A DNA stretch of 24,577 nucleotides, taken from positions 1 to 24,577 of the forward strand of contig JBCCZS010000022.1 of NCBI GenBank assembly GCA_039187035.1. Direction: 5' to 3'. The stretch's first letter is position 1, and the number at the start of each line of letters is the position of its first letter. The DNA is from JAJFFW01 sp039187035 (GTDB lineage: Bacteria > Pseudomonadota > Alphaproteobacteria > Caulobacterales > Parvularculaceae). A model generated the notes under the pieces. That model ran no database searches. It saw nothing but the letters and a program-made list of their open reading frames with translations, and was not told the DNA's origin. This document shows positions 17,039-24,211 of this stretch, piece by piece. Position numbers and translations under genes: made by a program.

Positions 17039-17950
17039 ATGAATAGCGGAGCCCTGAACAGAAAGTCGGCGGTCGGCGTCGTCGCGCTGGCGGCGGTCTT
17101 CACCGCGGCGCCGGCGAGCGCACAGATCTTTACGACCGCCGCGCAGATCGCTGCGGCGGATGCGGCGCAGACCTCGAGCGCCGAGCCGGCGGGCGAGGCG
17201 CGTCCGGTCGCCGTCGTCGCCGGCGTGCGCGATCCGTGGGAAGGGCTCAACCGCGATCTCTTCGGCGTCAACGTGTTCGTCGACGACAATTTCCTGGTGC
17301 CGCTGTCCAAAGGATATCGCGCCGTCACCCCCAAACCCGGCCGGCGCGGCATCGGACGTTTCCTGGCGAACCTGCGCGCGCCCGGCGTTTTCGTGAACGA
17401 CATTCTCCAGGGCGAGTTCGGCCGGGCCGGCGAGACGCTCGGGCGGTTCGTCGTCAACACGACGATCGGGGCCGGCGGCTTTGCGGACCCCGCCGCGCAA
17501 CTCGGCGTGCCCGCGCATTCGGAAGATTTCGGCCAAACCTTGGCGGTTTGGGGCGTCCCGTCGGGGCCCTACACATTCTTCCCGTTCTTCGGGCCGGGCA
17601 CGGTTCGCTCCAATGTCGGGCTTTTGGGCCAGCTGGCGTTAAACCCGCTCCTGTATTTCAGTTCCGACCCTGTGCAGACGGCGAACCTGGTGCGCTCCGG
17701 CGTCGGGGTCGTGTCCGCGCGCGAGCCGCTGATCGAGCCGTTGCAAGAAATTCGCGATAATTCGCTTGACTATTACGCCTCGTTCCGGAGCTTTTACCTG
17801 CAGGCCCGGGTGCGCGAAATCGCCAACGGGCGGGACCGGTTCGACGCGTTGCCGGACTTTGAGGATTTCGACGACTTTGACGACGATCTGGACGCCCTCG
17901 ACGATGAGTCTCTCGACGATAACCCGGTCGATCCGAACGCCGACGATTGA
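17039..17950 (+). CDS. mlaA: MlaA/VacJ-family outer-membrane lipid-asymmetry protein
   Basis: The 303-residue protein would remove phospholipid from the outer leaflet of the outer membrane and pass it to MlaC. A signal peptide ends at ASA-Q (28/29), with no lipobox Cys, so unlike E. coli MlaA it should not be a lipoprotein. The MlaA core runs from about 64 to 270: DPWEGLNRDLFGVN, GRFLANLRAPGVFVNDILQG, GRFVVNTTIGAGGFADPA, EDFGQTLAVWGVPSGPY and the FFPFFGPGTVRSN loop. The last 31 residues are extremely acidic, with 15 Asp and 2 Glu. The 3' end overlaps mlaC by 47 nt. Confidence 0.9.
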   Translation: MNSGALNRKSAVGVVALAAVFTAAPASAQIFTTAAQIAAADAAQTSSAEPAGEARPVAVVAGVRDPWEGLNRDLFGVNVFVDDNFLVPLSKGYRAVTPKPGRRGIGRFLANLRAPGVFVNDILQGEFGRAGETLGRFVVNTTIGAGGFADPAAQLGVPAHSEDFGQTLAVWGVPSGPYTFFPFFGPGTVRSNVGLLGQLALNPLLYFSSDPVQTANLVRSGVGVVSAREPLIEPLQEIRDNSLDYYASFRSFYLQARVREIANGRDRFDALPDFEDFDDFDDDLDALDDESLDDNPVDPNADD

Positions 17951-18554
17951 TCGGCGCGGATTCCTCGTCGGCGCAATTGCGGCTGGCGCCGTCGCCGCGA
18001 CGCCCGCATCCGCCGACGCCGCCGCCGAGGCCTTCGTTTCCGAAGCGCTTGCCGAGGTGAACGCCAACGCCGACGCAGACCCGAAAACCCGTGCAGCCGT
18101 CGTCGATCGATTGGTCGCCGAGTATGTCGACATGCGCCGGATCGGCCGATACGTGCTCGGACCCTATGCGCGCGTCATCACCGACGCGCAGCGCGCCACC
18201 TACCGGCCGCTGTTCCGAGAGTTTGCGCGTCGCATCTACACCAAACTGCTGCTGCAGTATTCCGGAGAGCGCATCCTCGTCACCGGATCGCGCGACCGCC
18301 GAGCGAACGACATCATCGTCGACTCGCGGTTCGTCGACGCAAGCCCCGGCGATCCGTTCGCCAACGTCACCTTCAACTGGCGCGTCTACCGTGATCGCGC
18401 CGGCGCCATGTCCGTCGTCGACGCCGGCGCCGACGACGTCTTTTTGGCGATCGAACAACAAAGCCAGTTCAAATCCGTGATCGCCAACAATGGCGGCGGG
18501 ACGCGCGGGATCGACGCGCTCATCGAGGAACTCCGCACACGCCTCAATGCGTGA
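17904..18554 (+). CDS. mlaC: MlaC-family phospholipid shuttle protein
   Basis: The 216-residue periplasmic protein carries phospholipid between the MlaA complex and the inner-membrane Mla transporter. The start is taken as the ATG at 17904, inside the end of mlaA; it gives a 17-residue n-region and then DRRGFLVGAIAAGAVAATPA, with a twin-arginine motif and cleavage near ASA-D (38/39). Tat export would mean the protein folds in the cytoplasm. The MlaC fold is recognisable from VDRLVAEYVDMRRIGRYVLG through FREFARRIYTKLLLQYSGER to the beta sheet FNWRVYRDRAGAMSVVD. The inner-membrane mlaFED genes are not in the window. Confidence 0.85.
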   Translation: MSLSTITRSIRTPTIDRRGFLVGAIAAGAVAATPASADAAAEAFVSEALAEVNANADADPKTRAAVVDRLVAEYVDMRRIGRYVLGPYARVITDAQRATYRPLFREFARRIYTKLLLQYSGERILVTGSRDRRANDIIVDSRFVDASPGDPFANVTFNWRVYRDRAGAMSVVDAGADDVFLAIEQQSQFKSVIANNGGGTRGIDALIEELRTRLNA

Positions 18555-18558
18555 GGCG

Positions 18559-18593
18559 CCGCGCCGCGTGTTTTACGCGTCGACGGCGCGGCC
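18559..18593. terminator. Strong hairpin after mlaC
   Basis: A perfect 9-bp inverted repeat, GCCGCGCCG (18559-18567) and CGGCGCGGC (18585-18593), with inner CGT/ACG pairing around a T-rich loop, starts 5 nt after the mlaC stop. It also spans the stop of the minus-strand fragment at 18574. No long T-tract follows on either side. Confidence 0.45.
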
Positions 18594-18740
18594 CGCTTCG
18601 AGAATCGGGACGTCCGATCCGATTAGGACGGGAATGCGGTTCTGCTTGCCGTCGTGGAGCTTCCCGTTCTGCGGCCGCCATTTGAGCCGCGCGGCCGGCC
18701 TTAAGCGCCCGCCTGGCTCGTATTGGGCGCCGCGCCCGCA
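18574..18740 (-). pseudogene. Headless coding-like fragment (C-terminal remnant)
   Basis: Between mlaC and the DUF962 gene, a minus-strand frame of about 55 codons has no ATG, GTG or TTG before a stop near 18742, yet reads like a real protein end: LKWRPQNGKLHDGKQ, then NRIPVLIGSDVPILEAGRAV, stop at 18574. Third positions in this stretch are mostly G or C, as in genes nearby. Its upstream part overlaps the DUF962 C-terminus in another frame. It looks like the tail of a gene whose front was lost. The RxPVxxGS pattern faintly recalls the end of class I fructose-bisphosphatases, but I cannot assign it. Confidence 0.4.
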
Positions 18741-19051
18741 CGCGCGAGTTCAGCGTCGAGCCGGCCCGTCGTCCACAAAAAGAACATCCGGTAGTCGCTG
18801 ATCAACGACCACAGGGGATGGGTGAATGTCGCCGGCCGATTGCGCTCCACGAGCGCGTGCCCCGCCCAAGCAAAGCCGTAACCGAGCAGCGGGACGAGCG
18901 CCAACAACGCCCATCGCCCGAATATGAGCGCCGCGGCGAGCGCGACGAAGGTGAGCCCGGTGCCGATAAAGTGCAGCGTGCGGGTTCCGGGCTCGGCGTG
19001 CTCGCGCAGATAACGCGGCCAGAATTCGGCGTAGTCGGCGCTTCGGTTCAT
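18701..19051 (-). CDS. DUF962 (Mpo1-like) membrane protein
   Basis: The 116-residue protein begins with the family opening FWPRYLREHAEPGTRTLHFIGTG in pieces (FWPRYLREH, TRTLHFIGT). Two hydrophobic helices follow (TFVALAAALIFGRWALLALV and the adjoining PLLGYGFAWAGHALVE), then the conserved ERNRPATFTHPLWSLISDYR region with NRPATF. The yeast relative Mpo1 is an iron-dependent dioxygenase of 2-hydroxy fatty acids; the conserved His residues (LH, GH, TH) are here, but the bacterial role is unproven. It appears monocistronic. Confidence 0.87.
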   Translation of the reverse strand: MNRSADYAEFWPRYLREHAEPGTRTLHFIGTGLTFVALAAALIFGRWALLALVPLLGYGFAWAGHALVERNRPATFTHPLWSLISDYRMFFLWTTGRLDAELARAGAAPNTSQAGA

Positions 19052-19134
19052 GGCGCGGGCCCTCTCGTCGTCTTGCGGCGTTCCACCTTAACGCCCCTTT
19101 CCGCGCGGCGCACGCGGCGGCGCATGGGTGCGCA

Positions 19135-19167
19135 GGGGGCACGCCGGGGGCACGCTGGGGCACGCTG
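19135..19167. repeat. Short tandem repeat, three 11-bp units
   Basis: GGGGGCACGCC, GGGGGCACGCT and GGGGCACGCTG follow each other without gaps between the nfeD end and the DUF962 start. The first two differ in one base. The repeat lies upstream of the DUF962 gene and could be a slippage-prone tract or a binding array. Confidence 0.5.
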
Positions 19168-19184
19168 CGGCCGTTAAGCGCGCG

Positions 19185-19652
19185 TCATGCGACCGGCCGG
19201 ACGACGAGCGTCACGCCGTCGACGTCGACGATCTCCAGAAGGGCGTCCGCCTGCGGATCGTCGCCGTTTTGGGTCTGCGCCAACCAGACCGTATCGCCGT
19301 ACCGAACGCGCCCGCGTCCGCCCGAAAACCCCTCATGCGCCGAGCAGCGCGCGCCGATCTTTTGGCGGCCGCGATCGTTGAGCGCGTGGTGGTCGTGGCG
19401 CGCGCGCTTCAACAGCGGCTTTAAATAGGGCGGGCCGACGAGCGACAAAGCGATCGTCGCCGCCGCAAAGAGCCCGATCTGCAGCGTCCATGAACCCGAG
19501 AGCGGGAAGGCGAGGCCGACGAGCGCCGCGGCGCCGGCCGGCCAAAGAAGGTAGGTCGACCCCGTCGCCAACTCGAGCGCGATCAACGCCGCGGCGAGCA
19601 TGAACCAATACCAAAACGGCATGTTCGCCACGAAGTCCGTCACGACGCCCAT
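19185..19652 (-). CDS. nfeD: NfeD-family membrane protein
   Basis: The 155-residue short-form NfeD has an N-terminal membrane part with three to four helices (FWYWFMLAAALIALELATG, LLWPAGAAALVGLAFPL, LQIGLFAAATIALSLVG) and a C-terminal OB-fold domain (about 90-155) with the usual GRGRVRYGDTVWLA and DGVTLVVRPV. NfeD proteins partner with SPFH proteins at membrane microdomains; the long form's ClpP-like protease domain is absent. Its ATG overlaps the stop of the SPFH gene (TAATG), so the two are coupled. Confidence 0.9.
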   Translation of the reverse strand: MGVVTDFVANMPFWYWFMLAAALIALELATGSTYLLWPAGAAALVGLAFPLSGSWTLQIGLFAAATIALSLVGPPYLKPLLKRARHDHHALNDRGRQKIGARCSAHEGFSGGRGRVRYGDTVWLAQTQNGDDPQADALLEIVDVDGVTLVVRPVA

Positions 19653-20641
19653 TATTGAAAGTCCCGGTCCGCGCCGGTCCGGCCCGCTTTCGTCGGCGGA
19701 ACCGACGCGCCGTTCGCGGACTGTGCGGCCGTTCCGGCGAACGCGTCCTTGGCGATGGCCCCGACGCCGGCGATCGATCCGACGAGGGCGGACATTTCGG
19801 CCGGGACGATGACCGTCTTTTGCTGCGGCGAGACGGCGAGTTTCTCAAACGCTCGGACGTACTCTTGCGCGACGAAGTAGTTGATCGCGTTGACGTCGCC
19901 TTTGGAGATCGCTTCGGACACCGCTTCGGTCGCGTGCGCTTCGGCCTGGGCTTCGCGCTCGCGCGCCTCGGCGTCGCGGAAGGCGGCCTCCCGCCGGCCC
20001 TCGGCTTCCAAGATCGCGGATTGTTTCTCGCCTTCCGCCCGCAGGATCGACGATTGCTTCTCGCCTTCAGCCTGCAGAATTTCCGCCCGCTTCAGGCGTT
20101 CGGCTTTCATCTGCCGGGCCATCGCCTCGGTGATGTCGGCCGGCGGTTCGAGGTCTTTGATTTCGACGCGCGTGACTTTGACGCCCCAAGGCTGGGTCGC
20201 CGCGTCGATGACCTTCAAGAGGCGGTCGTTAATGTCGTCGCGGTTGGAAAGCACCTCGTCGAGGTCGAGCCCGCCGATGACCGTGCGGATGTTGGTCATT
20301 GCGAGGTTGGAAATCGCGCGCTGAAGGTTGGAGACCTCGTAGGCCGCGGCGGCGGCGTCCATGATTTGAATGAACGCGACGGCGTCCGTCTGCACCATCG
20401 CGTTGTCGCGCGTGATCACTTCCTGCGACGGGATGTCGAGAACCTGCTCCATCATATTGAGCTTGCGACCGACGCGATCGACGATCGGCGTGATCACGTT
20501 CAGGCCCGGTTTTATCGTGCGCGTGTAGCGGCCGAACCGCTCAATCGTGTATTCGTAACCCTGCGGCACGACCTTGATCGTCGAAAACAACAAGATGATT
20601 GCGACGACGACCAACGCCGCGACGAAAATCGTAAAACCCAT
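19652..20641 (-). CDS. qmcA: SPFH-domain stomatin-like protein (QmcA type)
   Basis: The 329-residue protein has an N-terminal membrane anchor (FTIFVAALVVVAIILLF), the SPFH domain (about 22-185; VPQGYEYTIERFGRYTRTI, GLDLDEVLSNRDDIN, VKVTRVEIKDLEPP), and a long helical region with repeats of AEGEKQSSILRAEGEKQSAI that forms the coiled coil for oligomers. The C-terminal 50 residues are Ala/Gly-rich. These proteins build ring-like membrane scaffolds that support quality control and, with NfeD, membrane-protein stability. It is the first gene of the pair; the 279-bp gap upstream is shared with the divergent secreted-protein gene. Confidence 0.93.
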   Translation of the reverse strand: MGFTIFVAALVVVAIILLFSTIKVVPQGYEYTIERFGRYTRTIKPGLNVITPIVDRVGRKLNMMEQVLDIPSQEVITRDNAMVQTDAVAFIQIMDAAAAAYEVSNLQRAISNLAMTNIRTVIGGLDLDEVLSNRDDINDRLLKVIDAATQPWGVKVTRVEIKDLEPPADITEAMARQMKAERLKRAEILQAEGEKQSSILRAEGEKQSAILEAEGRREAAFRDAEAREREAQAEAHATEAVSEAISKGDVNAINYFVAQEYVRAFEKLAVSPQQKTVIVPAEMSALVGSIAGVGAIAKDAFAGTAAQSANGASVPPTKAGRTGADRDFQ

Positions 20642-20860
20642 AAAAGAACCCCCTTGCCTTGCCGGCGTTGCTTCACATCAAACGCTTAGATCGTGACGAT
20701 CGCGCTGCATCGCTAGTCTTGAAATCGCCTCAATTCGTTACGTCCTATTGTTTTCATTGGTCTTTTTTCGTCGATGGCGTCACGCGAACATGGGGTTCGG
20801 CGGGGTGTGACGCATTCGCCTCAAATTTTCGTCAGGCGCGCCAACCCCCTACCGGTTCCG

Positions 20861-20875
20861 TTAACGCGCCGTTAA
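20861..20875 (+). promoter_or_regulatory. CtrA-type binding site
   Basis: TTAA-CGCGCCG-TTAA (20861-20875) is an exact TTAA-N7-TTAA box, the recognition pattern of the alphaproteobacterial cell-cycle regulator CtrA. It ends 45 bp before the preferred start codon at 20921, in promoter range. Since the surroundings are GC-rich, a chance match is less likely than in AT-rich DNA. Confidence 0.55.
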
Positions 20876-20920
20876 ATTCGCCCCATGGGACGTGTTGTCG
20901 GTAATCGGGGAGCGCGCGTA

Positions 20921-22834
20921 ATGGCGCTCGGTTTGAAGAAGGCGGGCCGGCGGCTCGTCGGCGCGCTTTGCGCAGCGGCCGCAGCCCTTGCGGCTTGGCC
21001 GGCGGCGGCCGATCGCGGGGACGGGCTCGACTTGATCCCCGAGGCGGTCAATCGCGGCGCCGCCTGGAAAATCGTCAAACCGGCGTGGGACGAGGCGGAC
21101 GAGGACGGCTACGAGGCGTTCGTGCGCGCCCTCGGCTACGCCGATTGCGCGACGCTCGCGGACTGCCTGCGCCATCCGGCGAACCCGTATCGCGACACCG
21201 ACAAGCGCGTCTATCACGGCGACTGCGCCGACATGGCGTACATTCTGCGCGGCTATTATGCGTGGAAGAACGGATTGCCGTTTTCGTACCAAAGCCAAAT
21301 GCGCACGGCCGACGGCTCGCGCGAGGATCTGCGTTATTCGTCGTCGGGCAACGTCGTCGCCGCGCGCCGCAGCGCCGTTGCAACAACGCCGATTTCGGGG
21401 CCGGCGTTCTTGTCGCGGATCGGCGGTGAAGTGTCGACGGCGATGTTCCGCACCCATCCGGACAATGGCGACGGGCGTAAATTCGACGATTTCTATCCGA
21501 TCGAAATCAGTCGTCGCAAAGTGCGCCCCGGCGTCATCGCTTACGACATTTTCGGCCATGTCGGGATCGTCTACGACGTCCTGGAAGACGGGCGCGTTCT
21601 GATCGTTGCGTCGCACCCGGACAATACAATTTCGCGCACGTCTTACGGGCCGAACTTTTTGCGCTCCAAACCCGCGCTCGGCGCGGGCCTGAAAGGCTGG
21701 CGTCCCATTTACGTCGACGGGGCGGAACGTCGCTCGGACGGCGTTTTGCTGGGCGGAACGGTGCGCGCCGTCAGCAATAGCGGCATCGAAGGGTTTTCGG
21801 TCGAGCAATATATCGGCAACGCGCCGCACCCGACCGGCGCCTGGAACTATGCGCAGTTTAAGTATGACGGCCGCACGCTGAACTATTTCGACTATGTCCG
21901 CCGTAAGCTCGCCGCGCCCGGTTTTGCGTACAATCCGGTGACGGAGCTTCGTTACGCCATGCGGTCGTTGTGCGGCGACGTCAAAGCGCGCCGCGCCGCC
22001 GTTTCGCGCGCCACGCGGGCGCGATTTCATTTAACCCCCCATCCGCCGCGTCTCCCGCCGAACATCTACGGCACCTATGGTCCGTGGGAGACCTATTCCA
22101 CGCCGTCGCGGGATGCGCGGCTCAAAGTCGGCTTCATCGAATTGCGGCGCATGATGCAGGACCTTTACGAGCGCGCGTCGGCCGGCGCGCCCGGCGTCGT
22201 CTATACCGGCGGCGATCTCGAAGGGGACCTTCTGCAAGCGTACGAAGACGAAGTCGCGGCGTGCAAAATCATTTACCGGCGATCGGACGACTCGCGCGTG
22301 CGGCTGTCGCTTGAAGACGTGATGAACCGGCTGTGGGACCTCTCCTTCGATCCCTACCATTGCCCCGAACGGCGGTGGGGCGCGCGCGGCCTCGAGCTTG
22401 AGACGTGCACGGACGACGAGGTCAAAACCCGTTGGTACAACGCGCAGCGATTTTTGCGCAACCAGGCCGCGCGCACGTACGATACGCCGATGGGCTTTTC
22501 GCTCGACGAGTTGAAGCCGCCGATGCAGGCCGCGCCGCAAGACGGCGGTCTAGGCGTTGAGTTTCCCGCCGACGCGGACGTCGCGGCCTATTTGCGCGCG
22601 CTGCAGCGCCCCGTGGATCCAAGCGGGTTGTCGGCGCCTGACAGCCTGACGACCGCCGACGCCGGCGGCGCGTCTCGGGCGGCCTTGGCCTCAGGCCCGG
22701 TACAGTCGGCGCTCGGGGCGGCAGACGGCGCGCCGTCGGGGCCGGCGCCGGCGAACGGCGCCGCTCGCGACCCGGCCGGGCTTTTGCGCGCGCTGAGGGC
22801 GGCGCGTGAAGGCGTCCGTTCAGGGCCCAATTGA
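20921..22834 (+). CDS. Large secreted protein of unknown function, possibly NlpC/P60-like
   Basis: I chose the ATG at 20921 (637 residues) over 20885, because GGGAG precedes it and the protein then opens with a clean signal peptide (KKAGRRLVGALCAAAAALAA, cleavage near AAA-D, 30/31). In the N-terminal half, YHGDCADMAYILRGYYAW puts Cys102 at the head of a helix. After a variable stretch, RPGVIAYDIFGHVGIVYDVL puts His213 in a beta strand, with SHPDN (231-235) after it. That Cys-then-His order fits papain-like NlpC/P60 or CHAP hydrolases, but I cannot confirm the fold. The rest (about 300-560) is a soluble, unfamiliar region rich in Trp, Tyr and Arg, and the last 80 residues are low-complexity Ala/Gly/Pro. 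It appears monocistronic, with a CtrA-type box upstream. Confidence 0.75.
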   Translation: MALGLKKAGRRLVGALCAAAAALAAWPAAADRGDGLDLIPEAVNRGAAWKIVKPAWDEADEDGYEAFVRALGYADCATLADCLRHPANPYRDTDKRVYHGDCADMAYILRGYYAWKNGLPFSYQSQMRTADGSREDLRYSSSGNVVAARRSAVATTPISGPAFLSRIGGEVSTAMFRTHPDNGDGRKFDDFYPIEISRRKVRPGVIAYDIFGHVGIVYDVLEDGRVLIVASHPDNTISRTSYGPNFLRSKPALGAGLKGWRPIYVDGAERRSDGVLLGGTVRAVSNSGIEGFSVEQYIGNAPHPTGAWNYAQFKYDGRTLNYFDYVRRKLAAPGFAYNPVTELRYAMRSLCGDVKARRAAVSRATRARFHLTPHPPRLPPNIYGTYGPWETYSTPSRDARLKVGFIELRRMMQDLYERASAGAPGVVYTGGDLEGDLLQAYEDEVAACKIIYRRSDDSRVRLSLEDVMNRLWDLSFDPYHCPERRWGARGLELETCTDDEVKTRWYNAQRFLRNQAARTYDTPMGFSLDELKPPMQAAPQDGGLGVEFPADADVAAYLRALQRPVDPSGLSAPDSLTTADAGGASRAALASGPVQSALGAADGAPSGPAPANGAARDPAGLLRALRAAREGVRSGPN

Positions 22835-22973
22835 CGTAATACCGTTTATTAGTGCGCTTGCGCCGAACGTCGGCGCGCGCCTTTATGACCTGTTAACGGC
22901 GAGCCGCCCCCGACGCGCGCCGCCGCTAAGCAAGCGTCGCCCGCTTACGGCGCGACGATCGGAGGATCCGCCC

Positions 22974-23180
22974 ATGAGTTCGTTATTTTTTTTCCTGATC
23001 CCGCTCGCCCTTGCCGCGACGGCGATCGTTTTGGGCTTCGGCATTTACTCGTTGGCGCGTGGCGGCGCGTTCGCCAAGGAGAACGGCAATCGCTTGATGC
23101 GGCTGCGCGTTCTCGCGCAAGGCGTCGCGATCGTGATCATGATGACGTTTCTCGTGCTGGTCGGAAAAGGCCCGTCCTGA
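22974..23180 (+). CDS. HIG1-domain small membrane protein
   Basis: The 68-residue protein has two membrane helices (FFFLIPLALAATAIVLGFGI and VAIVIMMTFLVLVG) joined by a basic loop with NRLMRLRVLAQG, the HIG1-family core. The mitochondrial relatives Rcf1/Rcf2 help assemble or tune cytochrome c oxidase, so a respiratory role in alphaproteobacteria is likely. The frame is open upstream, but GGAGG 8 nt before the ATG at 22974 fixes the start. The 139-bp gap before it holds no other gene. Confidence 0.83.
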   Translation: MSSLFFFLIPLALAATAIVLGFGIYSLARGGAFAKENGNRLMRLRVLAQGVAIVIMMTFLVLVGKGPS

Positions 23181-23287
23181 CGGTCGCGGGCGCCTGCGAC
23201 TGCGCCGGCCGCCTTTTTCTCGCCGCGGGCGGGCTCTAGCCTCGCAAAAAAGCCGGCGCGGGGCCGGCCAGGGAGCGAGCCTTTCGG

Positions 23288-24211
23288 ATGACCGGTCGCG
23301 AACGCGTCGTCCTCATCGCCATGTGCGTCGTTTGGGGGCTGCATTTCGCAGCCGTCAAAGTCGCGTTCGACGAGCTTGCGCCGCTGACATACGTCGCGGC
23401 GCGCATGACCGTCGTCGCGCTTGTTTTGTCGCCGTTCCTGCGGTGGCGGTCCGGGGCGATGGGGCCGGTTCTGGCAGGCGGCGTGTTCCTCGGCTTCGCC
23501 AATTACGCGCTCCTCTTTGAAGGGCTCAAATACGCGCCGGTTTCGGCGGCCGCCGTCGCAATCGAGCTTTACACGCCCTTTGCCGCGATCCTCTCGGTTT
23601 TGGTGCTGCGCGAGCGCATCGGCCTTGGCCGCTCGCTCGGCGTTGCGACCGCGCTCGCCGGGGCCCTCATCGTCGCGCTCGCGGGCGGCGGCGAAGGGGG
23701 CGGGTCGCGCGTCGCGCTCGGCGTCGGCTTAATCGCCGTCGGCGCAGCGTTCGAGGCGGTCGGGGCGCTCACGGTCAAATATGCGCGCGCCTTCCGACCG
23801 CTGGAGCTTTTGGCCTGGTTCGCCCTCATCGGCTCGATCGGCTTGTGGCCGCTCGCCGTGCTGATCGACGGCGACGTGATTGGGCGCCTGGCGCGCGCCG
23901 ATCTTGCGGTGGTCGGCCCGTCGCTCTTGTTTTCGGCGTTCGGCGCGTCGATCTTCGGCCACACGGCGTACTATTGGCTCTTGCATCGCTTGCCGTTGAG
24001 CCAAGTGGCGCCCGGCGCGTTGCTGGCGACGGCGATCGCGGTCGCGGCGGGCGTGTTCATTCTGCGCGAGCCTATCGGACCGCAGCTCATCGTGGGCGGG
24101 GCGATGATCGTCGCCGGCGTCGCCGTCATCATGTCGACCCCGGCCGCGCGCACGCGCAATCGACGGTCCGTCCGCCGCGCCGCCCGCCGAACGCAGGACG
24201 CATTGCCGTGA
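23288..24211 (+). CDS. EamA-family (drug/metabolite) transporter
   Basis: The 307-residue inner-membrane protein has ten hydrophobic segments in two EamA repeats (about 8-135 and 145-285). Marks include AMCVVWGLHFAAVKVAFDEL at the start, YTPFAAILSVLVLRERIGLG at the end of repeat one and ATAIAVAAGVFILREPIGPQ at the end of repeat two, the usual paired RE motifs. Members export amino acids or other metabolites; the substrate is not evident. A GGGAG precedes the ATG. Its stop overlaps the GTG start of the amidase gene (GTGA), giving translational coupling. Confidence 0.9.
   Translation: MTGRERVVLIAMCVVWGLHFAAVKVAFDELAPLTYVAARMTVVALVLSPFLRWRSGAMGPVLAGGVFLGFANYALLFEGLKYAPVSAAAVAIELYTPFAAILSVLVLRERIGLGRSLGVATALAGALIVALAGGGEGGGSRVALGVGLIAVGAAFEAVGALTVKYARAFRPLELLAWFALIGSIGLWPLAVLIDGDVIGRLARADLAVVGPSLLFSAFGASIFGHTAYYWLLHRLPLSQVAPGALLATAIAVAAGVFILREPIGPQLIVGGAMIVAGVAVIMSTPAARTRNRRSVRRAARRTQDALP

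Noticed and set aside
16813..17046. 77-codon plus-strand frame ahead of mlaA
   Set aside because: No ribosome-binding site, low-complexity Arg/Ala translation, and it overlaps the mlaA start in another frame.
17766..17903. Earlier in-frame start for mlaC
   Set aside because: It would add about 46 non-signal residues ahead of the export signal, deep inside mlaA.
20861..22030. 389-codon minus-strand frame opposite the secreted-protein gene
   Set aside because: Arg-rich antisense shadow; the plus-strand frame has a signal peptide, a ribosome-binding site and ordered motifs.
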